From contig NC_016131.3 in NCBI RefSeq assembly GCF_000005505.3, positions 11,305,501 through 11,369,500 on the forward strand: DNA of 64,000 bases, in the 5' to 3' direction. How positions within the stretch are numbered: the first letter of the stretch is position 1; every line of letters begins with the position of its first letter. The notes under the pieces were generated by a model. That model was not told the origin of the DNA and ran no database searches. It saw nothing but the letters and a program-made list of their open reading frames with translations. The position numbers and the translations under genes were made by a program. Below are positions 37,230 through 46,724 of the stretch, one piece after another. The DNA is from Brachypodium distachyon (lineage: Eukaryota; Streptophyta; Magnoliopsida; Poales; Poaceae).

Positions 37230-39559
37230 CTATTCTTCTCCAAGCTTGATATGATCGAGCAAGTAGTCAATATCAGGAGTTACAACTGCACGCTTGCTAA
37301 CCTCCCCCAGGCTGCAGCAGCGTTTCTTGTTTGTGTTAATCACTACAGCCTCTTGAGGAAATGCACAGTTTATACCAGCTGAAACCTGCACATTTAATTC
37401 ATCTTAAGTGCATCATGAAGAATAAACAAAAAATGCACCGTAAAGAAGAGGGGTTTTAAACACCTACATCAAAGAGTGCACCTCCGAGCCGCATCTTCAC
37501 TTTACCACTCTTGTACACGAGTACCTTCCCCATGAGACCATCTGGCAGATCTTTTAGCTTACAGCCTTGGGTTGACTGAAGTCTCGTCTTCTTATAATTC
37601 ACCGTGGATTTGGTGACCTCTGCTTCAGCGTCCTCACTGGTATCCATATTTGCCCCAACTGATTCAACCTGCGTCTGTAAAGGAAGAGATGCAGGGAACT
37701 GGAAGAAGAGCAGCTGCGGTTTATTCATCATGTCCTCAGTGTCCTGTCAGGACAACGATTCAATATAAGATAGCGGCTATGGGTTACTATACATTAGGTA
37801 TTAGAGATTTGAGTTCATATCAGATAGTACAAGACAAAAGAAATGAGTACCAACAGTTCCATTGACATGTGAATGTGTATTTTTGCATCAATATGAATAC
37901 CTGAGCAAGAACAGTATTCCTCGACATGATATCATGCAACATGATATACATACCATTAGCCCAAGTTCCTTAGCTGCAGTTAATTCACCATCTCGAGCTC
38001 TGCTAGAAGAAAACTCTCCAAACTCGTCTTCATAAAGAATGTCTGTAGCAAAGACAAATGGATGTCAATGAAGGCGTGGTTCTAAGACAAGTGGTGAGCA
38101 TTATGTGCAAAGATAGCAAGAATGAAGGAGAGAATCTGAACCTCCAAAGTAGGGCCTCCTTAGCGGGAGAGTAATAGGAGGATAGTTGTAGCTGGGATGG
38201 GTAAAGTCCTGCGAAAGCTACCAGGAGATAAGCCAGGCAAACAAGAAAGAGAATAGCTCCCCACTGTTGTCTTTTATGTGTTTACTAACCTGTGGTTCAG
38301 CAGGCTGCTTGGGTAACTTGGCCGCAGAAGCTGTAACCTCAGACAGCATGAACTTACTAAGCAGGTGTACATCCTTCTCATTTTTAACTTGCAGAACACA
38401 AAATAAATTGCTTTGTAAATATTCAGATAAAGTTAAGTATGGAACAAAGGGGAGTGTCAACCTTAAGCTACTACCTGATGAAGAAATTCGAGGGGTGCGG
38501 AAGGATCTTGGAATTGAAGGGTTTACTTGTCCAAATGTAACCTGGACACTGGCTTCTGCCATCATAATGGAGCAGCATGTTATTATAGTAAATTAGAAAC
38601 AGCATGCAACCTGGGCACAGGCTTCTGCCACCATAAATGGAGCAACATGTTATTATAGTAAATTAGTAATGGCATAATGCCACTACTTCAGAGGTATTGA
38701 TGTATTTATTTGAAAAGTTCACAACTCATCCTTTATGGGTAAGGAATTTGTTAGTTTTAGATGGCCAACTCAGCATTACGCAATGGGCAATAGCTATTCT
38801 AGAGAAACAGAGTAGCTATGAATTGTTCAAAAATATAGAGATGCTGGTGTGTTGTTCAGCACAGTTTGTTCACCAGCTCTCCATGATAAAATGAGGTTGT
38901 GATTTAAGAACCTCAGGAAGCTAATTTTACAGCAGTTTAGGTTAACTGATCAGTGGATTCCACTAGAGATAAGGTAGTGAAGGTAAGATTGAACAATCAC
39001 TAGATACTGTAAAGCAAACGACATGTAAAGAATATAAACTATCTATGCTCACCTTTTTCCTCAGCCGTAGCACTTTTGAGGGAATCAGGGATCTGCATAT
39101 GAAAGTATGGAGTAAAACACTATGAATCTAAATCAAGTACATAAATCTCAGGCATACAGGTACCTTTTCTGTTTTAAGTTTACTCATCAAAATCTTATCA
39201 ATTGTCTGAACATCAGTCTCCTCTTGTGGTTCCCTGTAGAATCCCACCATTACTTTCATTCCATAAACAAATACTGCAGTTACTAAATAGAGAATCTGGA
39301 ACTCAACAAACATGTATGAACAAAACATTGGTCAATGTACATTACATCTTAGGGATTATTTCTGAGACTTTCTTAGTACGCACTTTGGGCGTAAATTTAA
39401 GCCCACCCTGTATCCTCAAAGCAGAAGAAAAGAAATGGTAAGCACCATACAAACAGAACTTATGCATAACATAATTGGGGAAATGCTGACCTTGCGGGTA
39501 TTGCGAGTACGCGAGGCAGAGCCATCGGTCCCTTTCCCCTTTTCAGTCTTGTCGTCCAT
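37230..39559 (-). CDS. RPC4: DNA-directed RNA polymerase III subunit RPC4 (RPC53)
   Basis: RPC4 pairs with RPC5 in the Pol III subcomplex used for initiation and termination/reinitiation at tRNA and 5S genes. Ten coding exons on the minus strand: 39491-39559, 39346-39407, 39164-39233, 39053-39092, 38475-38555, 38290-38387, 38142-38208, 37954-38042, 37468-37743, 37230-37385; 1008 nt, 335 aa. The N-terminal part has the basic GGLKFTPKVRTKK patch typical of RPC4. Next come the YPPITLPLRRPYFGG box and QLLFFQFPASLPL. The RPC4 domain ends LPDGLMGKVLVYKSGKVKMR, LGGALFDV and DYLLDHIKLGEE. All junctions are GT/AG and phases close. The 3' splice site before exon 38475-38555 lies in a tandem duplication. 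Confidence 0.93.
38539..38666. repeat. 58-59-bp tandem duplication spanning an RPC4 3' splice site
   Basis: Copies 38539-38596 and 38608-38666 are nearly identical (shared tgttattatagtaaattag and ggcttctgcca). The first copy contains the acceptor and first bases of the fifth coding exon; the second repeats acceptor and exon start inside the intron. A spliceosome therefore meets two similar acceptors 70 nt apart. Confidence 0.8.
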
Positions 39560-40704
39560 GAAAACAAGTGGAAGATCTACAGGAATGAAATGCAATAATG
39601 ATGTAAAAGGAGAAACTACTGTACAAGTTTGCTATAATCAACTTCCATAATTTCTGATTCCTGTCTGGTACTCTGGTACCATAACGAAGCCATAGCACGC
39701 GCTCGTTAAGCTAACCCCAGAAGCAACATCATAAGAACGCATTCACTGGTGCTCATAGACATAACGTCGCATGGCCTGTGAATTATGTAAGGCCAACGCT
39801 CATAGACATAACGTCGAACGGCTCCTTGGCGCCTCCTAATTGGCTAATTCTCCTAAACCCTCCCGCACAACCCCTTGAAAACCCTACACCACCACCAAAC
39901 CCGCACAGATAATATTAATAATAGGTACGAGTAAGAACATGATAGAGGCTACTGGACAACAAGATTAGGGACGACACGACGATCACTTGCAGACTGCAGC
40001 AACGCGAGACGAACTACAAAGCCCGGAACTCCGATTTGGTCTGATGGTCTGCTGCTCCCGCGGCGGGGCCGGCCAGCGGGCAGAGGAGAAGCAACGGCAC
40101 CACCAGCAAGGACCGCACCAAAGGTAGCGAAGAACGCGGCGAAGGGAGGAAAGGCGAACTCACCTCGGCGTTGGAGAAAGGGAGATGCGAAGAGCAGCAG
40201 AGTAAGGACCAGTCGCCGGCTGTGGGAGCGAGTCGAAACGGTCGAGGAAGGGGAAAGTGGGCAAATTCAATGCGGGTCTCGAGACTCGAGTCGAGCCTTG
40301 CAGGAGCCAGGAGCCAGGAGGAGGAGGAGGAGACACGTGTCTTGCGTGGAGAGCATCCGCTGGAGAGGGTTCGTACGGCGACCGCAAATGAGAATTTTCG
40401 GAATTTTCGATGCTTTCTCTTCTCTCAAGTGGGCCATGGGATGGCTTAATTTGTGTCTAATTCACGATGAGTACGTATCTGGATCCCACGTTTGAAATAA
40501 AAGAGCATATCGGAGTAACACACGTCAATATGTGCATCAAGCATTGCAAAAAGAAAAGACAGATGTATTAAGTAAGAAACGCAGCTAGCATATTACCTGC
40601 TTTTAATCGAAACCCGGTCAACTTCGAGCGGTTGGCGTTGTTAAGAGAAAAATGTGGTCTTTGCAAATGCAATAAGGGTTTTACTTTGGTCTATTATATA
40701 CTAA
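39560..40704. other. RPC4 leader, 5'-UTR intron and promoter
   Basis: On the minus strand a GTGAGT donor lies at about 40157-40162 and a TAG acceptor near 39577, so a 5'-UTR intron of about 585 bp is likely, with an untranslated exon and GC-rich promoter at about 40163-40400. No other gene seen up to the MITE at 40705. Confidence 0.5.
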
Positions 40705-41023
40705 CAGCTCGTTTGGCAACCAAAAATTCATTTTATTTGATCAAAATGAAATGAAATCCAATTTTTGATAGGATTTTATTTGGTTGAATTTGAATTCCGA
40801 GTTGAAAAATCAAATTTGTCTATCACATGGAATTGAAGAGTGAGAGACAATTCTAGAGAAATTATGGCTTTTAGAGGGGAATTGAGGCTAGTTATAGTGT
40901 GATTTCATGGAATTTGAGACTGAATTCTTGTGGCTTATTCCGTGCCAACCAAACAAGTCGTTTTTTGGAATTCAAAATAAATTCTACAATTCTATGCCCA
41001 AATGATGGGTGCCAAACGAACTG
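40705..41023. mobile_element. Tourist-like MITE (TAA target duplication)
   Basis: Ends CAGCTCGTTTGGCA and tgccaaacgaactg form inverted repeats. TAA flanks both ends (40702-40704, 41024-41026). Length 319 bp, AT-rich, no ORF. It sits about 200 bp past the MIR169 hairpin, in that gene's 3' direction. Confidence 0.8.
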
Positions 41024-41218
41024 TAAATGTTGCAAAGCTAATTAAAATCAGAGCAAACGTGTGGCAAGAGAACTACAAGCAAAGCGAAGCGGGATGTCGA
41101 TTCACAACAAACTAGCTAGGTAACCTGTGGTACGACAATGGCCAATACATTATGCAGTTGCAAACCAAGCATGTAATTAAAGAAGAGCAAATTAAGCATT
41201 GCATGAGCAGCAAAGAGG

Positions 41219-41325
41219 CACTCCGAATAGCCAAGGAAGACATGCCTAAAATTAACGGTCCCATGCCAACTCAGATGAATTACATAGACACATTTAGGCA
41301 AGTCATCCTTGGCTACCGAATCAGC
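41219..41325 (-). ncRNA. MIR169: microRNA169 precursor (MIR169)
   Basis: miR169 targets NF-YA (HAP2) transcription factor mRNAs. The minus strand of 41295-41315 reads TAGCCAAGGATGACTTGCCT plus A, the conserved 21-nt miR169 of monocots, on the 5' arm. The 3' arm at 41228-41248 reads TAGGCATGTCTTCCTTGGCT plus A. The two pair at 19 of 21 positions with two T-T mismatches and a 46-nt loop, and the stem extends on both sides (GATTCGG with TTCGGAG region only partly). A frame crosses the hairpin but has no conserved protein character. The stem pairing, exact family sequence and upstream TATA box together make this a convincing MIR gene. Confidence 0.93.
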
Positions 41326-41395
41326 TCTAGTCCTCATGCAAGGCCCCTCTTCTAACTAAGTTCTAAACCCTTTCTTCTCTCTGGGTATTTATAGC

Positions 41396-41403
41396 AACCA
41401 CAA
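41396..41403 (-). promoter_or_regulatory. TATA box of the MIR169 gene
   Basis: Minus-strand TATAAATA in the context GCTATAAATACCCAGAG, about 80 nt upstream of the mature miR169. A start about 30 nt downstream (near 41365) would give a short leader before the hairpin. miRNA genes in plants are Pol II units and often have such a box. Confidence 0.65.
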
Positions 41404-41409
41404 GCCACG

Positions 41410-42347
41410 AAGCCCCCCACCCCCCACCTACATGTGCATATGCATGGTCATGGCCTCAAAGCCTGACTATCCTTCACATTTCTTAATTGTATAATGCTGC
41501 CAGAATATATTCTGTTAGGTTTAGGCTTTGGAAGTTTACTTGCATTAAGTATTTGATCAGCGCGCCCCTTTCTAATACATAGTCGACGGTGCAGCTTAAT
41601 TAGGTCGGGCACATGCCTAATCAGGTCCAATGGTATTTGAGTTTATTTTCGAAAAAAATGGTATTTGAGTTTACATATATTGTCTGCGACATATAACTAC
41701 ATCACCCAAAGACGCACACAATGAACAGAACAGATGTCATGTCAGTACAATTATTCCATATTGAGCAGGTAGAAAAACCAATGCGTAAGTTGGAGCAGGG
41801 GATCAAATGCAACTGATTGCAGTATTACCGTTGTTACCTAGTGCATGGCAAAATCTCCTACTTGAGGAATGAGACGATTGACCAATACAGGCTGAGTATG
41901 AGTACAAGGTTTCTGCATGCTACACTGTTGAAGCATATTCCCTCCGTTTTATAAGATTGACGTGCCCGAGTACAAGTAAGTTGCATCACGTTCACGTGTC
42001 ATCAAATCATCGTGCTGCGTCCAAAGTCCAAACTACCGGAAAAGGAAATGCAAAGTCAGAGCCGTGCTTTTGTTTGCGCGAGGACAAGTGGAGTAATACC
42101 CCCAGCTAATTAAACTAGTCGTATCTATCAGGAAAGCCCAGATTCCCAATTCAGTAGCACCTCATCTCATTTGTGCATCGTGGCATAGCCGGCAGTCGCC
42201 GCCAGCCGGAATAAAATTAGCATGATCATTCCACCGGCACATGCACGTACAGATGGAAAGTTGCTACAGCTAATCCATCAGCACTGATCCGAGGTTCGAA
42301 GAAAAGGTGTCACTAGCTAACTTTGAAAATTAGCTGCGCACAATCCC
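41410..42347. other. MIR169 upstream region and intergenic DNA
   Basis: No protein gene. Contains the dispersed repeat at 41712-41951 and a Stowaway-like end (ccctccgttttataagatt, about 41940). Upstream regulatory sites of MIR169 probably lie in 41404-41700 but I see no diagnostic element. Confidence 0.45.
41712..41951. repeat. Dispersed repeat copy 2, inverted relative to SUCB intron 1
   Basis: Its reverse complement aligns with 31357-31583 over about 225 bp with scattered differences. The family is not recognised. Confidence 0.75.
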
Positions 42348-42354
42348 TCTCCAG

Positions 42355-43582
42355 TTTTTTTTTTTTTTTTTTTTTGGAAAGAGTACCCCCGAAATATTAG
42401 TAGTACATCACGAATGGGAACAAGGCCCCGTTTACATGGTAGTACATCTCACAAAGAAAAAGGGCACAAATATAAAGAGAAGTTACAACTCTGCCCATAA
42501 AAACACTTGTCTCACACTCCAAGTAGAAATAGGAGGCGTGTCTCTTGTAAACCACGTGGATGTACACTCGTCTGGAAGATGCAGCCACCGCCGACCAAGA
42601 CTTGCTTCGCCATCGTCGTCGTCGATGAGGAACCGAGACTGGCCGCCACCAGCGGGATGGCGCATCTCGAGACCAACAGCCTCCGCATGGCTCAAAAGAG
42701 GGCCTGGAGGAAGGACTCCGGCGCCAAGAATATTGGGGATCCACATGCGCCGGCAGCCACCGAAAAGCCTCTTGAGCAGGCAGAGAACGCCTCTGAGTAG
42801 CCAAAGCAAAGATGCCATCATCCACTTGCCTTTATCCTGTCTCGAAACCACAAAGGGGCCTCCCAAGATGGAGGTTGAAGCGGAACAAGACTGTGGTTCA
42901 TGAAGAATGGCACCAGGGATTGAGTTCATGCCAGTGCAGTAGTAAAACAAGCAGCACATCACCAGCACAAAATAGATCCAAAGTCAAAAGAATAAGGTGC
43001 AACCGTGGCTTGGACCAGACTCAAACCAGCCTAGCCACAAGGCGAGCGAACAAGAAGACCGGCACAAAGATTCACAGGCAAGAAGGATTTGAAGAAACAC
43101 TGCTTTGAATCGATTCAAAGAGGGGGACTTATTGAAGAAGAAAAAGGAACTAGAAAGGGGAAAACCCACAGATCTGACTTCACTAACACCAATATCAACC
43201 CCACAATCACCAAAATAGAGTCTAACCAGAGTGGGGATGTTGGCATGAGATTCCATCAAACAGTGGGGGAGGATTTTATTAAAGGAGAAAGGAGAAGAGA
43301 CCAAGCCTAGGACGTGTTCCCCGGTGAAACCGACATCAACGTCGAGGGCAAGATCTCCTGTCCAGAAGAGCTGCCGGATCCTCCTCTCCGGAAGCATGCT
43401 CCTTCTAAAAAACGCCCCTAAGGCAACGACGAAAATATACAGAGAGAGGAACTGCCGGGCCCTCCCGCCCCCTCGTCTCCGGCGAGCAAGGCCGCCGGAG
43501 AGGAGGGGGAGAGGAGGCAGCGGCGGCGGAGCGGTCGAGAGCTGTAGCAACAGGAAGGAGAAGAGAGCAGCAGGGGTGGGGG
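42355..43582 (-). mobile_element. Poly(A)-tailed retroposon of unknown family
   Basis: A run of 21 T (42355-42375) is the poly(A) tail of something inserted on the minus strand. The segment to 43582 is flanked by a 7-bp direct repeat TCTCCAG (42348-42354 and 43583-43589). At the 5' end (right) the sequence is GC- and CT-rich like a mRNA leader, with CTCTCGACCGCTCCGCCGCC. A minus-strand frame spans 42984-43550 but is not recognised. Either a retroposed transcript or a non-autonomous LINE. The 7-bp flank is short, so boundaries are moderately certain. Confidence 0.55.
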
Positions 43583-43786
43583 TCTCCAGTTAGAAGGGAA
43601 GGATGTCAAAACACAAAGGTCCAGCTAGCTAATATAATGACACGGTATTAACATAATGGTAAGAATGAGGACGTTCATTTTCGTTCAATGAGATCAAATC
43701 TTTAGGATTGACGTGGCGTTTCATATATAATCAGACTACGTGTCACGTGTGCATTTGTGTTAAGGAGCACAATACATGCAACAGCG

Positions 43787-44112
43787 CAAGGTTTAAAATT
43801 TCGACGAAATTTCAGTAATTTTGGTGGGTCGAAATGTTCTCCTTTCGGTTAAAATTTCTGGTCTAACTACAGTGTTAGCCCAATAGCTTATGTAAATTTG
43901 TTTTATCCTAAAATGTAGTATGCGGTTTTTTTTTTACTGAGAACAGAGGAACCAACTTGTGTAACTTGTTCTAGACAAACGTATGTTCTATTACAACTTT
44001 GATTAATTTGGGTAAGATTGATTTTGATGAATTTCAAACAGCGAAATCTCAAATAGTTTACGAGATTCCTGAAATTTCGGTCGTTTCGGTGGGACTGAAA
44101 TTTTAAACCTTG
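43787..44112. mobile_element. hAT-type MITE, 326 bp
   Basis: Perfect terminal inverted repeat CAAGGTTTAAAATTTC / GAAATTTTAAACCTTG. Flanks CAACAGCG (43779-43786) and TAACAGCG (44113-44120) are an 8-bp duplication with one mismatch. No ORF. Confidence 0.8.
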
Positions 44113-44209
44113 TAACAGCGTGAAGAGTGAAGTTGTCGTGGCCTTCGATTACTTTTGTAAAGCTTAGGGTCTCACACGCTTGCCTTTTTTAGTGTGTTGG
44201 TACTATGTA

Positions 44210-44320
44210 CTACCTCAGTTTTATAATTATTGTTTCAAATTAACAAAAATGAATGTATCTATTCCTAAAAGACATTTAGATGCATGTAATATTTCAACAA
44301 GAATTATGAAACGGAGGGAG
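44210..44320. mobile_element. Stowaway MITE
   Basis: CTACCTCAGTTTTATAATT...ACGGAGGGAG between TA dinucleotides; 111 bp. Same family as the copy at 17423-17535. Confidence 0.75.
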
Positions 44321-45847
44321 TACTATGTAGTACGGATCATACGTGTCTGCTTCAAACAATTAGTGCATGGTGCTCATAAAAGAAAAACAAGTGTGGCAAA
44401 AAGTCAAAAGAACAATGGCTTTGAAAATTGCCGAACAGGTGGATGCATGGTCAGAAACCATGATTGAAGAATGACATGCGTCATGCCTCTTAATTAAGGA
44501 TTCGACATGTCCTAAACACCAAAGTCACGTGTATATGTGTGATACGTGAAAACGGAATGGAATCAATATGGACATAAAAGACACATCTCCATTCAAATAC
44601 GCTGCCATGCGATTCTTAGAGGCCTATTGCTCAAAATCCTTAATATTCACGGTTCTCGAGCACTACGTCGAACGGCCTAATGAAGTTTGAACAAAAAAAT
44701 TCTAGGGAAGTTATGAAGGGAAGACTCCTACCTAGATTTTATCTATACCAATATATTAAATTGCAGTTGGTGGTGAGGACTGCGGGTGGTTCCCTGTACA
44801 TCTCTCCAATCTCCGCGTCGCCCCCCTCTGCCTCCTCATCACAGTCCAACACGAACTCGAGCAATGGCGATCGGGATGAGATAAGAACAGGGGACGGACC
44901 GAGGGAGCACGAGCCAGAAGAAAGAGGAAGGAAGGCCTCCTCCGTCGAGCTCCATCGCGCCTCCTCCATTGAGCTCCACCACCGCCTCCTCCTCCGTTGA
45001 CCTCAGCCGCTGCCGAAGCTTGGTGACGTGAGGTCCCTCGCTGGCGCTACCGCATCCCCCGGTTCGTCCTCTCCCTCTGCATCCCCGATTTCAACTTTGA
45101 TCTTCTCCCTCGAGACCACCGCGCCACCGCCAGCTCCAGATCGATGGGGAGACGGGAGCCCCTTCGTCTTCGATATGGATCGGGACTCGGGAACTAGATC
45201 GATCGGGACGAGAGAAGAGCAGGGGATGGACCGTGGCATCGAAAACGGGCGTTGAAAACGTGTTGGGCAAGATGACGTAGCATCTGACTGGTGGCCCCGG
45301 GTTATCGGAAATGCCATCAACCAGCTTAATTATTGAGATTAGGGTTTTCTGAAACCAATTGCCGCAAAAGTTGTGGTTTTGTGAGACTATTTCAAATAAA
45401 CGTGGTAAATGTTTCACATTTGCAAGTTTTTGTTGTTTCTCGAGATATGAATAAAACAAATGCATGTTATATAATTTTTGTGCCTATGTTGAAATATCTC
45501 TACAAAAAGATATCCTTTCGTTGCTTTCCCAACCCTTCAAATTGTTGAATTTCTCAACAACACGCGGGATATCCTCTAATTACATCTAAACCAATGTGCA
45601 TGCCCTTAATGATGGAAATTTCTCAGCGACCCGCGTGTTATCTACCAGAGTTCAATTCTCGAAGGCCACACTTTGGTGCCTCACTTTGTACAAATCATAT
45701 ATCTATGTACCGTCGGACTGCAATCGCGCAGTTCTTACAGTTGAACTTCAAAAAACTTCTAAATGAAAAAACAAAATATGCCAGACGGTGACATCCCTAA
45801 TCCTCTCATACTAAACCGTGCATCGTCTAAAAAACTCGTAATAAAAA

Positions 45848-46310
45848 GTTCACTTGTTTTTCCTCTCTTACACAAAATCCAGTAGAAAAAATAATATGCG
45901 GCTCCAAATCCAAAAAAGATATGGAGCCGCCTTCCCTAATCCATTCCTGCTAGTGTATGAACTACTCTTGCATGCTATGACACGTGATGGACTGCTCTTG
46001 TTATGTCTGTTAAAATTCTAGCACGAACGTAGTTTTTTCAAAATTACGGTTTACGGGACTCGTTTTAGGTATCTGTTCTGCCATAACCAAATCGAAGTCG
46101 TAAACGTTTTTCAGGTAAAATTGTAAACGGCTTTTAATGGCCGGAGCTTTAAAGGATCTGATAGAGATGTTCTAAAACATGATGGTTGTAACAAAGGTTT
46201 CACTTGCGTTTTCCTCTCTTACACAGTTCCAGTAGGAAAAAAAAATGGAGGGGAGAAAAAAAATGCAGCTCCAAAAAATGATATGGAGCCGGCTTCCCTA
46301 GTCCGTTCCT
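45848..46310. repeat. Direct duplication of a ~105-bp segment
   Basis: 45848-45950 and 46196-46310 share cacttg, ttcctctcttacac, agtag-aaaa, gctccaaa, gatatggagcc and cttccctaatcc / cttccctagtcc. The first copy contains a small hairpin (gcggctcca ... tggagccgc). The spacer is about 245 bp of unrelated DNA. Confidence 0.65.
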
Positions 46311-46446
46311 ATTCATGTAGCCTGGCGCGTGCAGGCTGGCCAGTGAGCCACCCGGAGAGACTATCCAACACGTGCTTCCAGCGCAGCAGTCGATCGCCGG
46401 CCGGCACGAGTGGCATGAGGGGGCCGGGCAGATCGAGCTCGCCCGC

Positions 46447-46724
46447 TCATGAAGCAGGGAGGAACTCCTTGGCCTTGTCCGGGCCTCGGGGCCGATACGT
46501 GGCGATGCTCACGGGTTCAACGAGCAGCGGCAGCAGCTCGTCCTGTATGCACTTGTAAACCTCCCCGCAGTGGGTCTCGACGATCCTGGCGAGGTTGATA
46601 GCCTCCTGCTTGGCGCGCCGGAGGTCCTCCTCCGGCATTGCCGGCACGTCCTCCGAGAGCGCCTTGGAGAGCCGCTCCACGTGGCGCTCCAGTTGCTCCT
46701 GGTGGTCCTCGAACAGCACCTGCG
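46447..46724 (-). pseudogene. Out-of-frame 3' remainder of ARIADNE copy B
   Basis: Frame encoding SEKANLSIAQVLFEDHQEQ through YRPRGPDKAKEFLPAS, the normal end of the Ariadne domain, but shifted relative to the upstream exon sequence. Similarity to copies A (SEKANLAMAQVLFENQ) and C (AEKSNLTPAQNLFENQ) shows it was coding until recently. Confidence 0.75.

Larger units (their letters stand above)
43590..46446. other. Intergenic region with MITEs and a local duplication
   Basis: Holds a hAT MITE, a Stowaway MITE and a duplicated segment, each listed separately. The GC-rich part at 44810-45260 has overlapping open frames on both strands and two related blocks (gatcgggatgagataagaac and gatcgggacgagagaagagc) but no recognisable protein. 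Confidence 0.45.

Noticed and set aside
41116..41355. Small frames over the MIR169 hairpin on both strands
   Set aside because: They follow from an open stretch across the miRNA stem; pairing and the exact miR169 sequence explain the locus better.
42436..42903. 155-codon plus-strand frame
   Set aside because: Inside the retroposon but antisense to its poly(A) tail; no recognisable protein.
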